This document shows positions 49,885-59,549 of a stretch of 64,000 bases of DNA, in pieces (position 1 is the stretch's first letter; each line of letters starts with the position of its first letter). The position numbers and the translations under genes were made by a program. The notes under the pieces are model-generated. The model saw only the letters and a program-made list of their open reading frames with translations. It did no database searches and was not told the origin of the DNA. The stretch is from an uncultured Candidatus Actinomarina sp. (GTDB taxonomy: Bacteria > Actinomycetota > Acidimicrobiia > Actinomarinales > Actinomarinaceae): assembly GCA_902610815.1 (NCBI GenBank), contig CACLXG010000001.1, positions 202,775 through 266,774 on the forward strand, read 5' to 3'.

Positions 49885-50686
49885 ATATTTTTTTGGTTCA
49901 GATTTTAGGAGCATTCCTTATCTAACTACTATCAATAACTCTGAAGAAGCTATTACTGTAGTAACAACTAAGCCTGTTAGGAGTGGACGAGGAAAAAAAC
50001 TTGTTGTAAATCCTGTAGAAGAATTTTGTAAATCAAACAATATTGAATTTAAATACTTTTCACAAGATGCGGTCTATAGCAATATGGATATAGGTATAAG
50101 TGCAAGTTTCGCAAAAATATTTTCTACAAAATTTCTTAAATCAAACAATAGTATTTTTAATATACATTTAAGTTTGTTGCCTGAACTAAGAGGTCCTTCA
50201 CCAGTTGAAACTGCAATATTAAATAATTACACTACAACGGGATTTACTGTTTTTCATATCGATGAAGAAATAGACACTGGGAGAATTATATTTCAAAAAG
50301 CTGTATCTATATCGGTTGACGATTATGCATCAAATATATATGAAAAGTTATCAAAATGTTTTAATGATAATTATAAAGAAATAGACTTTCTAACCACAGG
50401 ACAACAACAGCCTCAAAATAGTTCTAAAACATCTAAATTTTCAAAAAGCGATTTCAATATAAGTGAAGATTCTCTTTTAAAAGCTAAAACAAAAATCAGA
50501 GCATTTAACATAATGGGCCCATCTTTTACTTCGCATAAAAATAAGATTCTGAAGATCCATAGTTATACAGAAGAGAGTAATTCAGAAGGTATAATGTATA
50601 AAGAAGGTGTTCTATATCCAGAATATGTAACTCCTGAGGGAAAAAATAAAATGTTATTTCCTGATTATTTAAGAGGCTTAAAATGA
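49871..50686 (+). CDS. fmt: Methionyl-tRNA formyltransferase (short C-terminal domain)
   Basis: 'SGRGKKLVVNPVEEF', 'NIHLSLLPELRGPSPVETAIL', 'EEIDTGRII'; GTG start. Confidence 0.92.
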   Translation: MTKYKYFFGSDFRSIPYLTTINNSEEAITVVTTKPVRSGRGKKLVVNPVEEFCKSNNIEFKYFSQDAVYSNMDIGISASFAKIFSTKFLKSNNSIFNIHLSLLPELRGPSPVETAILNNYTTTGFTVFHIDEEIDTGRIIFQKAVSISVDDYASNIYEKLSKCFNDNYKEIDFLTTGQQQPQNSSKTSKFSKSDFNISEDSLLKAKTKIRAFNIMGPSFTSHKNKILKIHSYTEESNSEGIMYKEGVLYPEYVTPEGKNKMLFPDYLRGLK

Positions 50687-51270
50687 AAATTTCAGCAAGT
50701 ATTCAGGCGGCTAATCAATTAGATCTTTTGAATCACATAGATAGCAATAATACAAAATTTGACCAGTTACATATTGATATTACGGATGGACATTTTGCCG
50801 AGAATATAAGCATGTCATTTAAAGTCATTGAGATGCTTAAAAACAATACAGATTATTATTTAGATGTTCATTTGATGATTAATGACAATCTAAAATATGG
50901 AGAAATAGCATTCGACTGTGGTGCAGACTTAGTAACAGTTCATAAAGAGTCAACAGAGTTAAAAGACTTTATTAAGCTTTCTGAATTTAATAAAAATATT
51001 GGTATAGGTCTTTTACCGGGTACATCAAATTCAGAACTTGATGAATATTTAGAATATGCACACTCTGTGTTGTTATTAGGTGTGAATCCTGGGTTTTCTA
51101 ATCAAAGTCAGGCTATTGATTTACCTAAAAAAGTTAATGACTTTAATACAAGTTTTCCTAATTATTCTGGTGAAGTCATTGTGGATGGTGGTGTTAAAAA
51201 CGAAGATTTAGAAGTATTTGAGAAAATTGGTGTTGATGTAGTAGTACAAGGTGGTGCAATTTTTGGATAA
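50683..51270 (+). CDS. rpe: Ribulose-phosphate 3-epimerase
   Basis: 'HIDITDGHF', 'YYLDVHLMIND', 'VNPGFSNQ', 'VDGGV'. Confidence 0.93.
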   Translation: MKISASIQAANQLDLLNHIDSNNTKFDQLHIDITDGHFAENISMSFKVIEMLKNNTDYYLDVHLMINDNLKYGEIAFDCGADLVTVHKESTELKDFIKLSEFNKNIGIGLLPGTSNSELDEYLEYAHSVLLLGVNPGFSNQSQAIDLPKKVNDFNTSFPNYSGEVIVDGGVKNEDLEVFEKIGVDVVVQGGAIFG

Positions 51271-52297
51271 TCCTCTGTCATATTTAAACTATTCAAAATT
51301 TATGCAGGAAGCAATAATTGCAGCATTAAACACAAAAGCATTTCCAAATCCGAAAGTTGCTGCTGTTCTTACTGACAACAAAGGAAATATAAAGTCTACG
51401 GGTGTTCATCATGGCCCAGGCACAAATCATGCTGAAATTGATTTATTAACCAAAACTACTATTGATACGGATGATGTATTATACGTCACTCTTGAACCAT
51501 GTTTTCATGCTGATAGCTCGCCTTCGTGTGCAGTTGAATTACTCAATACATCATTAAAAAATATTGTTATAGGCGATAAAGATGTTGATCCACGAACTAA
51601 TGGAAAAAGTATTGAACTATTTAAAAATAATGGTCTTAATATTCAATTTGAATACAATGCAAATAATTTAATTAATCCTCACTACTTAAACCAAAAAATA
51701 AATATGAATTCAAACACAATAATTGGAAAGATTGCAAGTTCACAAAATAATTATATCTACAATGATCAAACAGAAGATAAATATATATCTAATGATATAT
51801 CGTTAGCTCTTACACACATACTACGTGCGAGTGTTGATGGGATAGCAATAGGGAAAAATACACTTTTAATTGACAGTCCAAAACTTGATGTAAGAAATGT
51901 AAATATTAAAGATAGCAATCCAATAAAAATTGTTTTTTGGGGAGCTGATCCAAATATTGACTCACACATATCAAAACATTCAGACATCTATTTTTTAACA
52001 TCTTTTACACATAAGGCAGATAATGTTATTCCAATAATCGATGTGAATTTTGATTTGAATAAGTTATTTAAAAATTTAAACATCAATTCATTGTTAATTG
52101 AAGGTGGTAACTACATACACAAATACTTCACAGCTAATGCACTATATGATAAGTTTTATTGGTTTAAAAGTACAGACAATATACATAGTGGAGTTAAATT
52201 GAGCGATGAAGTTATTGAGTCATTAAAAAATAGATATAAACCAATTAATAAATTTCTTCTTAAAGATAATCAATTAACAACATATACTTGTATGTAA
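51266..52297 (+). CDS. ribD: Riboflavin biosynthesis deaminase/reductase
   Basis: 'HAEIDLL', 'VTLEPCFHADSSPSCAVEL', reductase domain 'RASVDGIAIGKNTLLIDSPKL'. Start uncertain: TTG 51266 or ATG 51302 (track 51251). Confidence 0.9.
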   Translation, partial: DNPLSYLNYSKFMQEAIIAALNTKAFPNPKVAAVLTDNKGNIKSTGVHHGPGTNHAEIDLLTKTTIDTDDVLYVTLEPCFHADSSPSCAVELLNTSLKNIVIGDKDVDPRTNGKSIELFKNNGLNIQFEYNANNLINPHYLNQKINMNSNTIIGKIASSQNNYIYNDQTEDKYISNDISLALTHILRASVDGIAIGKNTLLIDSPKLDVRNVNIKDSNPIKIVFWGADPNIDSHISKHSDIYFLTSFTHKADNVIPIIDVNFDLNKLFKNLNINSLLIEGGNYIHKYFTANALYDKFYWFKSTDNIHSGVKLSDEVIESLKNRYKPINKFLLKDNQLTTYTCM

Positions 52298-52872
52298 TGT
52301 TTACTGGGATTATTAACGATATAGGTACAGTTGTAGATCTAAATGAAGATATTTTAACTGTTAGTTTTAATAACAACATTTACACAAATTTAGATCCAGG
52401 TACAAGCATTGCAATTGACGGGTGCTGCTTGACTCTGAAAGAATATAGAGATGGAAATTTAGTTTTTCAAGTGTCAAATGAAACATTTACCAGAACAGCT
52501 TTGAACAATAATCATTGTGGATTTGTTAATTTAGAGCTTCCATCAACACTAGATAGTTTTTTAAGCGGTCATATAGTCCAGGGACATGTAGATTCAACAA
52601 TAAATATTCATGAAATTAATGAACTTGAAAATAATATGTGGAACTTCAAATTTAAAGATGCAAGTAGTAAATATATTGTTGATAAAGGATCCATAACGAT
52701 TAATGGTATTTCATTGACTATAGTTAACCCTGTCAAAGATATGTTTGAAGTTGCTGTAATAGATGAAACATATAATAGAACAAACTTAAAGCATTTAAAT
52801 ATTGGTAGTGCAGTTAACGTTGAATACGACATAATAATAAAATATTTAGAGAAAATTAATCATGATAACTGA
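52297..52872 (+). CDS. ribE: Riboflavin synthase alpha chain
   Basis: 'MFTGIINDIGTV', 'IDGCCLTL', 'GHIVQGHVDST', 'SITINGISLTI'. Start moved to ATG 52297. Confidence 0.95.
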   Translation: MFTGIINDIGTVVDLNEDILTVSFNNNIYTNLDPGTSIAIDGCCLTLKEYRDGNLVFQVSNETFTRTALNNNHCGFVNLELPSTLDSFLSGHIVQGHVDSTINIHEINELENNMWNFKFKDASSKYIVDKGSITINGISLTIVNPVKDMFEVAVIDETYNRTNLKHLNIGSAVNVEYDIIIKYLEKINHDN

Positions 52873-54064
52873 TATAAAAAATATTATTAAATCATTTAAA
52901 GATGGCGAGATGATCATCCTTGTTGATGATGAAGATAGAGAAAATGAAGGTGATTTAATAATTTCAGCTGAACATTTAACTGCTGAACATATAAATTTTA
53001 TGATTACATTTGGTAAGGGTTTAGTTTGTGCGCCAATATCATCCAAAATTGCTAAAAAATTAGAACTGCCATTAATGCAAGGTGTAAATAATGAAATGCA
53101 GACTGCATACACTGCTTCAGTGGATTTAAAAGGTAACGGAGTAACAACTGGAATATCAGCTGATGATCGTCATAAAACTATAAAAGGTTTATTAGATGAA
53201 AACTCTACAAGAGACGACTTTAATGTTCCAGGTCACATATTTCCTTTACAAGCAATGGATGGTGGAGTATTAAGGCGTGCTGGTCACACAGAGGCAGCAA
53301 TAGACCTTTGTAAACTTTCAGGACACAGTGAAGTTGCTGTTATTTGTGAAATAATAAATAAAGATGGTTCTATGGCAAGAATGGATGATCTAATTGAGTT
53401 TTCAAAAGTTCACAATATTAAAATTGGTACAATCAAAGATCTTATTCAACACAGATTAGATAGTTCAAACCCTGTTGAATTTGTATCGAAATCAAAAATC
53501 CCTACTCATTATGGAGAATTTACAGGTCATGTCTATAAAGATACTGTAGACAATACTGAACATATTGCATTAACACTTGGAGATTATCTCGATAGCAAAG
53601 ACACAATGGTTAGAGTTCATTCAGAGTGTTTAACTGGAGATACTTTATTTTCTTCAAAATGTGATTGTGGTTCTCAGCTATCTAATGCTTTAAACACAAT
53701 TTCAAAAAATGGAAGTGGCGTTCTCTTGTACATGAGAGGTCACGAAGGAAGAGGTATTGGATTAGGCAACAAAATAAAAGCATACTCACTTCAAGATGAG
53801 GGGGATGATACTGTAGATGCAAATCTTAAACTTGGTTTCAAAAACGATCAGCGAGATTATGGAACCGGTGCATTAATTTTAAGATCACTTGGAATTGAGA
53901 AAATGAACTTATTAACTAACAATCCATCTAAGAGAGCTGGACTTGAAGGTTATGGCCTAAGTATTACTAAAAGAACGCCGTTACTTGGGCAAACAACACC
54001 AGAAAATGAAAAATATCTTGAAACTAAAGAATCAAAAATGGGACACGTATTTAATGAAGAATAA
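52862..54064 (+). CDS. ribBA: Bifunctional DHBP synthase/GTP cyclohydrolase II
   Basis: 'DDEDRENEGDLI', 'RAGHTEAAIDLC', 'VRVHSECLTGDTLFSSKCDCG', 'RGHEGRGIGL'. Confidence 0.97.
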   Translation: MITDIKNIIKSFKDGEMIILVDDEDRENEGDLIISAEHLTAEHINFMITFGKGLVCAPISSKIAKKLELPLMQGVNNEMQTAYTASVDLKGNGVTTGISADDRHKTIKGLLDENSTRDDFNVPGHIFPLQAMDGGVLRRAGHTEAAIDLCKLSGHSEVAVICEIINKDGSMARMDDLIEFSKVHNIKIGTIKDLIQHRLDSSNPVEFVSKSKIPTHYGEFTGHVYKDTVDNTEHIALTLGDYLDSKDTMVRVHSECLTGDTLFSSKCDCGSQLSNALNTISKNGSGVLLYMRGHEGRGIGLGNKIKAYSLQDEGDDTVDANLKLGFKNDQRDYGTGALILRSLGIEKMNLLTNNPSKRAGLEGYGLSITKRTPLLGQTTPENEKYLETKESKMGHVFNEE

Positions 54065-54455
54065 GGTAGCAATAGTTGCAGCAAATTATTACGAAAATAT
54101 AACTAATGATTTAGTTGATGGTGTTAAAAATACTCTTAATGTAAGTTTTGATACGAATACATATTTGGTAGATGGCGCATGGGAGATAATCTATAAAATA
54201 AACGATCTCTCACTCAATGACTCTATAGATAAATTTGTCGCTATTGGTGTAATAATAAAAGGTGACACAGACCACTATGAATATATCTCAAAAGGTGTGG
54301 TTGATGGATTAATTAATCTAACTATTAAAAACAATATTTATATTGCAAACTGTGTGTTAAATGTATTAAACATTGATCAAGCAATAGCCAGAACTAAAGG
54401 TGATAAAAATAAAGGGATTGAAGCTGCTTCAGCTTTAAATAATCTTTTTGTATAA
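54054..54455 (+). CDS. ribH: 6,7-dimethyl-8-ribityllumazine synthase
   Basis: 'VDGAWEIIY', 'AIGVIIKGDTDHYEYISKGVVDGL', 'NCVLNVLNIDQAIAR'. Start moved from 53985 to ATG 54054. Confidence 0.92.
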   Translation: MKNKVAIVAANYYENITNDLVDGVKNTLNVSFDTNTYLVDGAWEIIYKINDLSLNDSIDKFVAIGVIIKGDTDHYEYISKGVVDGLINLTIKNNIYIANCVLNVLNIDQAIARTKGDKNKGIEAASALNNLFV

Positions 54456-54472
54456 ATAAATTAATAATTAGC

Positions 54473-54478
54473 TATAAT
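54473..54478 (+). promoter_or_regulatory. -10 element TATAAT upstream of infC leader
   Basis: Consensus TATAAT; -35 (TTGTAT at 19-nt spacing) weak. Confidence 0.45.
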
Positions 54479-54484
54479 TATCTC

Positions 54485-54568
54485 AAGCGAACAATGTTCC
54501 ACCCACTGTGAACAATAGTGAGGTTCTAAAACAGCTTCGTGCTGTTTTTTTTATTGGAAGGAGTAAAT
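54485..54568 (+). promoter_or_regulatory. infC operon leader with attenuator-like hairpin
   Basis: Alternating GAAC/GTTC/GAAC/GTTC pairing elements followed by AACAGC-TTCGT-GCTGTT and T8, then SD. Confidence 0.65.
54529..54552 (+). terminator. Attenuator-like intrinsic terminator before infC
   Basis: aacagc ttcgt gctgtt tttttt. Confidence 0.75.
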
Positions 54569-55084
54569 ATACCTGAATTAAAGATAAACGAAGGAATTCG
54601 TGCAAAGAAATTACTTGTTATTGCACCAGATGGTGTTCAAATTGGTGAACTAGAACTAAAAAAAGCACTAATTGTAGCTGAACAACTAGATCTAGATTTA
54701 GTAGAAGTATCGCCTGAGAGTAAACCGCCAGTCGCAAGACTAATGGATTACGGAAAATACAAATATGAACTTGCTCAGAAAGCAAAAGAATCAAAGAAAA
54801 AACAAGTAAAAATTTCAGTTAAGGAAATTCAACTTAAACCTAAAATCGATACAAATGATTTCAAAATTAAGTTAAATAAGTCACGAAAATTTCTTGATTC
54901 GGGGGATAAGGTTAAATTCACTATGAGATTCAGGGGAAGAGAAGCAGAACATCCAGAGTTTGGCCAGAAAGTATTAGATAATTATATTGAAGAACTAAGT
55001 GATATAGCAATGGTTGAGTCTACTTCAAGTCCTGATGGAAAGTCTTTATCAATGGTGCTCGCACCTTTAGGAGGAAAAAAATGA
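54569..55084 (+). CDS. infC: Translation initiation factor IF-3
   Basis: 'LKINEGIRAKKLLVIAPDGVQIGELELKKAL', 'KFTMRFRGREAEHPEFG'. ATA at 54569 lies 5 nt after SD GGAAGGAG; track start GTG 54539 is inside the terminator stem. Confidence 0.88.
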   Translation: MPELKINEGIRAKKLLVIAPDGVQIGELELKKALIVAEQLDLDLVEVSPESKPPVARLMDYGKYKYELAQKAKESKKKQVKISVKEIQLKPKIDTNDFKIKLNKSRKFLDSGDKVKFTMRFRGREAEHPEFGQKVLDNYIEELSDIAMVESTSSPDGKSLSMVLAPLGGKK

Positions 55085-55269
55085 AACAAAAAACTCATAA
55101 AAGTATGAAAAAAAGAGTAAAAGTTACTGGAACTGGTAAATATATGAGACGTAGATCACACAGATCTCACTACAAATTAGCAAAAAGTTCTGGTACTTGG
55201 AAAAGGCTAAAGCGTGATGTGGAAACATCTAGTGGTGATAGTAAGAAAATCAGAAAGTTGTTAGGTTAA
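55081..55269 (+). CDS. rpmI: 50S ribosomal protein L35
   Basis: 'MKQKTHKSMKKRVKVTGTGKYMRRRSHRSH'; infC-rpmI-rplT order. Confidence 0.96.
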   Translation: MKQKTHKSMKKRVKVTGTGKYMRRRSHRSHYKLAKSSGTWKRLKRDVETSSGDSKKIRKLLG

Positions 55270-55270
55270 T

Positions 55271-55630
55271 ATGGTACGAATTAAAAGTTCAGTTCAAAGT
55301 AAAAAATCTAAGAAGAAAGTATTAAAGAAAGCTAAAGGTTATACGGGAGCTAGAAGTAAAAGACTAAGAGCTGCAAAAGAGCAGGTAATGCACGCAGGTG
55401 CTGATTCTTTTACGCACAGAAAAGATAAGAAATCTGATTACAGAAAACTATGGATTTCAAGAATAAATGCAGCTTCAAGACAACATGATCTTGCTTATTC
55501 TAAATTTATTAATGGTTTAAACAACGCAGGTATTAAAGTCGATAGAAAAATACTCGCAGACTTAGCTGTAAATGATCCTAAAGGTTTTAAAAAACTTGTC
55601 GATCTTGCTAAGAAAAATTTAAATGCCTGA
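55271..55630 (+). CDS. rplT: 50S ribosomal protein L20
   Basis: 'VRIKSSVQSKKSKKKVLKKAKGYTGARSKRLRAAKEQV', 'LWISRINAASR'. Confidence 0.97.
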   Translation: MVRIKSSVQSKKSKKKVLKKAKGYTGARSKRLRAAKEQVMHAGADSFTHRKDKKSDYRKLWISRINAASRQHDLAYSKFINGLNNAGIKVDRKILADLAVNDPKGFKKLVDLAKKNLNA

Positions 55631-56615
55631 ACTAAATTTCGATAAAGTACTAGCATCTCTCAAACTACGATTAGACGAAGTTGTTGATGAATCAGAGTTT
55701 GATGAGATTTTAAAAGAATATGCAGGAAAAGACTCGTTACTTTCAGTTGAAAGAAAAAATTTATCTAATCTTTCTAATGAAGACAAAAAAGTTTACGGTG
55801 AAACTTTAAATAATGTTAATAAATCAATCGTTACAAATATAAAAAAAGCTAAAGAAAAATTTATTAACAATAAATATGCTTCATTAGAAGATGAAGAAAA
55901 TGATGATATAACAATAGATTGGATCACTAATACTGGAACCCATAGACATATTCTTTCACAAGTTATGGATGAGGTTGTAAACATTTTTGCTTCCATAGGG
56001 TATAAAGTAGCTTATGGACCAGAAGTTGAAACATCTTGGCACAACTTTGATGCATTAAACACCCCAGACTGGCATCCTGCGCGTTATGAATCTGACACTC
56101 TTTATACAGATAATGATTTGGAAACTTTACTGAGAACTCAAACTAGCACTGTACAGATTAGACATATGGAAGAAAATGACCCACCTGTTTATATAGTTGC
56201 ACCAGGTAGAGTTTTTAGATCAGACCAACTTGATGCTACTCATTCGCCTGTTTTTCATCAACTTGAAGGTCTAGCAGTTGATAAAAACTTGAAATTTACA
56301 GATCTTAAAGGCACATTGGAGTACTTTGTTAAGCAATTTTTTGGTGAGGATATTGAAACAAAATTTATTCCACATTTTTTTCCTTTCACTGAACCCTCAG
56401 CTGAAGTTCTAGTCAAGTGGAAGAATGGTGAATGGTTAGAAATATTAGGATGTGGAATGGTAGATCCAAATGTATTAAATCATGTAGGTTACTCAGATGA
56501 ATATCAAGGATTTGCCTGGGGAGTAGGTATAGAAAGGCTAGCTATGCTTAAGTACCAAGTTGACCACATTAAAAACTTTTATGATAATGATTTAAGATTT
56601 TTGGAGCAATTTTAA
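55623..56615 (+). CDS. pheS: Phenylalanyl-tRNA synthetase alpha subunit
   Basis: 'HPLS'-type region 'THRHILSQVMDEVVNIFASIGY', 'LLRTQTSTVQIRHM', 'GWGxG'-like 'FAWGVGIERLAML'. Confidence 0.96.
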   Translation: MPELNFDKVLASLKLRLDEVVDESEFDEILKEYAGKDSLLSVERKNLSNLSNEDKKVYGETLNNVNKSIVTNIKKAKEKFINNKYASLEDEENDDITIDWITNTGTHRHILSQVMDEVVNIFASIGYKVAYGPEVETSWHNFDALNTPDWHPARYESDTLYTDNDLETLLRTQTSTVQIRHMEENDPPVYIVAPGRVFRSDQLDATHSPVFHQLEGLAVDKNLKFTDLKGTLEYFVKQFFGEDIETKFIPHFFPFTEPSAEVLVKWKNGEWLEILGCGMVDPNVLNHVGYSDEYQGFAWGVGIERLAMLKYQVDHIKNFYDNDLRFLEQF

Positions 56616-58987
56616 TGAAAATATTAAAATCTTGGTTAAATGATTGGATAGACCTTGAGGCTATCAGCACAGATGATATATCTGAAGCTTTAGAATCACT
56701 AGGATTTGAAATTGAGTCTAGGACAGATAAAACTCCAAACTACAAAAATATAACGGTTGGTAAAGTATTAGAAATATACGAACACCCCAATGCCGATAAA
56801 GTTCGAGTTACTAAAGTTGATGTAGGTTCAAAAACATATGAAATAGTCTGTGGGGCTTGGAACTTTGATGTTGGTGCAGTTGTACCTGTAGCGTTACCTA
56901 AAAGTGAAATTAAAGATGGATTTAAAATTGATAAACGAGATATACGTGGTGTTGAATCTAATGGCATGATATGTTCAGCTTCAGAACTTGATTTATGGGA
57001 TGATCATGCAGGAATTTTAAAACTTTCAGATGAAACAAAATTAGGTTCTGATTTTGCAAAAATATACAACTCTACTGATACCTTATGGGAAATTGGTGTT
57101 ACTCCAAATAGGGGGGACTGTATGTCACATTTAGGAATCGCTAGAGAGCTATCTAATTATTTCAACCTGACACTTAAAGAAAATTCACAATCACTTAAAT
57201 CTAACATTGAAAGTGTAATAAAAGTTAACAGTGGCAAAATAAAAGCATGTAATTCATACCAATCAATTGAAATTGAAAATTTTACTTTAAGTGATTCAAA
57301 TTTAAATATAAGGTACAGACTTTCATCTATTGGTGTCCGCGTTATTAATAATGTTGTAGATTACACCAATTACGTACTTCACGATATTGGTCAGCCCTTG
57401 CATGCATTTGATAGAGATAAATTATTTGGAACCATTTCTGTAAGATTCGCAAAAGATAAGGAAAATCTGAAAACATTAGATGAACAAGAGAGAAAGTTAA
57501 CCTCAGAAGATTTAATTATTACAGATAATAATAAGCCAATTGCACTTGCAGGTGTTATGGGAGGGTACGATACCGAAGTCACTGATACAACTACCAATCT
57601 TTTAATAGAGAGCGCTTATTTTGATAAAGTATCGATTATGAAAACGTCGAGAAGATTAAATCTAATATCAGATGCATCAATCAGATTTGAAAGAGGTATT
57701 GATTTTAATTTGCAAAAACAGGGGCTACAGAGATTCGTTAATCTTTTTGAAAACGATCAGGAAATAAATTATTCAAGCATAATAGATAGCAGTAAAAATG
57801 GAATTTCTTATGATTCAATATCATTCGATAAAAATGAAATAGAACAAATATTAGGAGTAAAGCTAGATGATAATTTTATTAGAAACACTTTGATAAAACT
57901 ACAAATTGAATCAGAAGTTTCTGATAAAAAAATCAAATTCGAATCTCCTTCATGGAGATACGATTTGGAAAGACCAATAGATCTCATCGAAGAACTTGCT
58001 AAACATTATGGGTTTAACAATTTTGAATCAACACTTCCAATAGGTAACAACCTAAACTCAACGGGGGACTACTGGGATAAACGTATTTATTTATCTGAAA
58101 AATTATCATCTACAAACTTTTATGAAATTCAAACACTTTCATTCACTGATTCATTGTCAAACGAATTATTCACACCTGAAAAAATATCTGTAAGCGTGAT
58201 AAACCCCATAGATCAAACACAAGAAAATTTAAGAACAAATTTACTTACATCATTAATAAATACTTATAAATTTAACATTGAAAGCAATGGTAAGTCACAT
58301 AGGTATTACGAAATTAATAATGTATACGATGATTCAAAACATAAAAAATTTAAGATTATACCAAATCAAGAATACTCCCTTGGTTTACTCATACCTGAAA
58401 ATGAAACAGTAGAAGATCGTAAAGGAATAACAAAAACCAATAACATAAATACTCTAGCAAATGCTATTAAAAACCTATTTCCCTCTTCTGAATTAGAACA
58501 CCTTACTCGACCAGGGTTTCATAAGAATTATTCATATTTAATAAAACTTGATAATAAAATTTTAGGATTTATGGGTAAACTTTCTTACAAAATTCAATCT
58601 AAGTTAGAACTGGATGATTCACTTTATATTTCACAAATTAACACAGAAAACTTTAATTTTGACCAATTGAAAGCTTTCACCTATAAGCCATTGTCTGCTT
58701 ATCCTTTCATTAAATTTGATCTATCTTTTTCTGTTCCAAATGATTTTCAAGCTTCTGATTTAATTAATTGCATAGAATCTATTCTTAGCAAAAACGAAAA
58801 CAATATATCTATTTTTGACAATTTTACAAATGAGAAAACAAGAAATTTAGGAATTAGAATAGTAACAAGAAGTTATGAGAAAACTTATACAGAAACAGAA
58901 AGTACTGAAATTTTAGAAATGATAGTTAAGGAAGCTGAGTCTAAATTTAAAATTAAACTAAACACAAAGGATGAGAATGCAACCTAA
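56615..58987 (+). CDS. pheT: Phenylalanyl-tRNA synthetase beta subunit
   Basis: 'EHPNADKVRVTKVDVG', 'NRGDCMSHLGIAREL', 'YTNYVLHDIGQPLHAFD', 'ESAYFDKVSIMKTSRRL'. Confidence 0.96.
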   Translation: MKILKSWLNDWIDLEAISTDDISEALESLGFEIESRTDKTPNYKNITVGKVLEIYEHPNADKVRVTKVDVGSKTYEIVCGAWNFDVGAVVPVALPKSEIKDGFKIDKRDIRGVESNGMICSASELDLWDDHAGILKLSDETKLGSDFAKIYNSTDTLWEIGVTPNRGDCMSHLGIARELSNYFNLTLKENSQSLKSNIESVIKVNSGKIKACNSYQSIEIENFTLSDSNLNIRYRLSSIGVRVINNVVDYTNYVLHDIGQPLHAFDRDKLFGTISVRFAKDKENLKTLDEQERKLTSEDLIITDNNKPIALAGVMGGYDTEVTDTTTNLLIESAYFDKVSIMKTSRRLNLISDASIRFERGIDFNLQKQGLQRFVNLFENDQEINYSSIIDSSKNGISYDSISFDKNEIEQILGVKLDDNFIRNTLIKLQIESEVSDKKIKFESPSWRYDLERPIDLIEELAKHYGFNNFESTLPIGNNLNSTGDYWDKRIYLSEKLSSTNFYEIQTLSFTDSLSNELFTPEKISVSVINPIDQTQENLRTNLLTSLINTYKFNIESNGKSHRYYEINNVYDDSKHKKFKIIPNQEYSLGLLIPENETVEDRKGITKTNNINTLANAIKNLFPSSELEHLTRPGFHKNYSYLIKLDNKILGFMGKLSYKIQSKLELDDSLYISQINTENFNFDQLKAFTYKPLSAYPFIKFDLSFSVPNDFQASDLINCIESILSKNENNISIFDNFTNEKTRNLGIRIVTRSYEKTYTETESTEILEMIVKEAESKFKIKLNTKDENAT

Positions 58988-59549
58988 CGGATTAAATAAT
59001 AGAGTTTTAAAAACTCTTTCTCAGTCAGCTCCTAAAGCTGCTGTAGATTTACTTGGGATGAGAATTTCTACATCTATAAATGATAAATTTGTTGAAATTA
59101 TGATTACTGAAACTGAAGCTTATGGGCGAAAATCTACAGACAAAATGGCACTGTTAAACACTTATAAAAATGTTCCAACATCTATTACACTTGGTCCTCC
59201 ACACGTTGCAGTGTTAAAATCTTATGGATCGAACAGGGGACTCTTTCTTCTTTGTGGGAAAAAAGGTTCAGCAGAAGCTGTTCTTATAAGATCTTCATTA
59301 ATACTTCTTGGTAAAAAACATATTGAAAAAAGAAGAAAAACAAAAATGAAATTTGATAAATTAAATGGACCAGGAAACATTACAAAAAGTCTAGGTATTG
59401 ATCAAAAACTTGATGGAGAAAATATTTTATCTGGAATTATAAATATATCTCCTCGCATACATCCTTTAGATAAAGCAGTTGCAAAGCAAAGAAAAAACGC
59501 AAAAAGGAACGACAAACATCTTTGGCGTTATTCATTGATATTAAAATGA
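58971..59549 (+). CDS. AAG/MPG-family 3-methyladenine DNA glycosylase, divergent
   Basis: 'AAVDLLGMRI', 'ITETEAYGRKSTDKMAL', 'AVLIRSSLILLG', 'GPGNITKSLGI'; position before tyrS as in mycobacteria. Confidence 0.8.
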   Translation: MRMQPNGLNNRVLKTLSQSAPKAAVDLLGMRISTSINDKFVEIMITETEAYGRKSTDKMALLNTYKNVPTSITLGPPHVAVLKSYGSNRGLFLLCGKKGSAEAVLIRSSLILLGKKHIEKRRKTKMKFDKLNGPGNITKSLGIDQKLDGENILSGIINISPRIHPLDKAVAKQRKNAKRNDKHLWRYSLILK

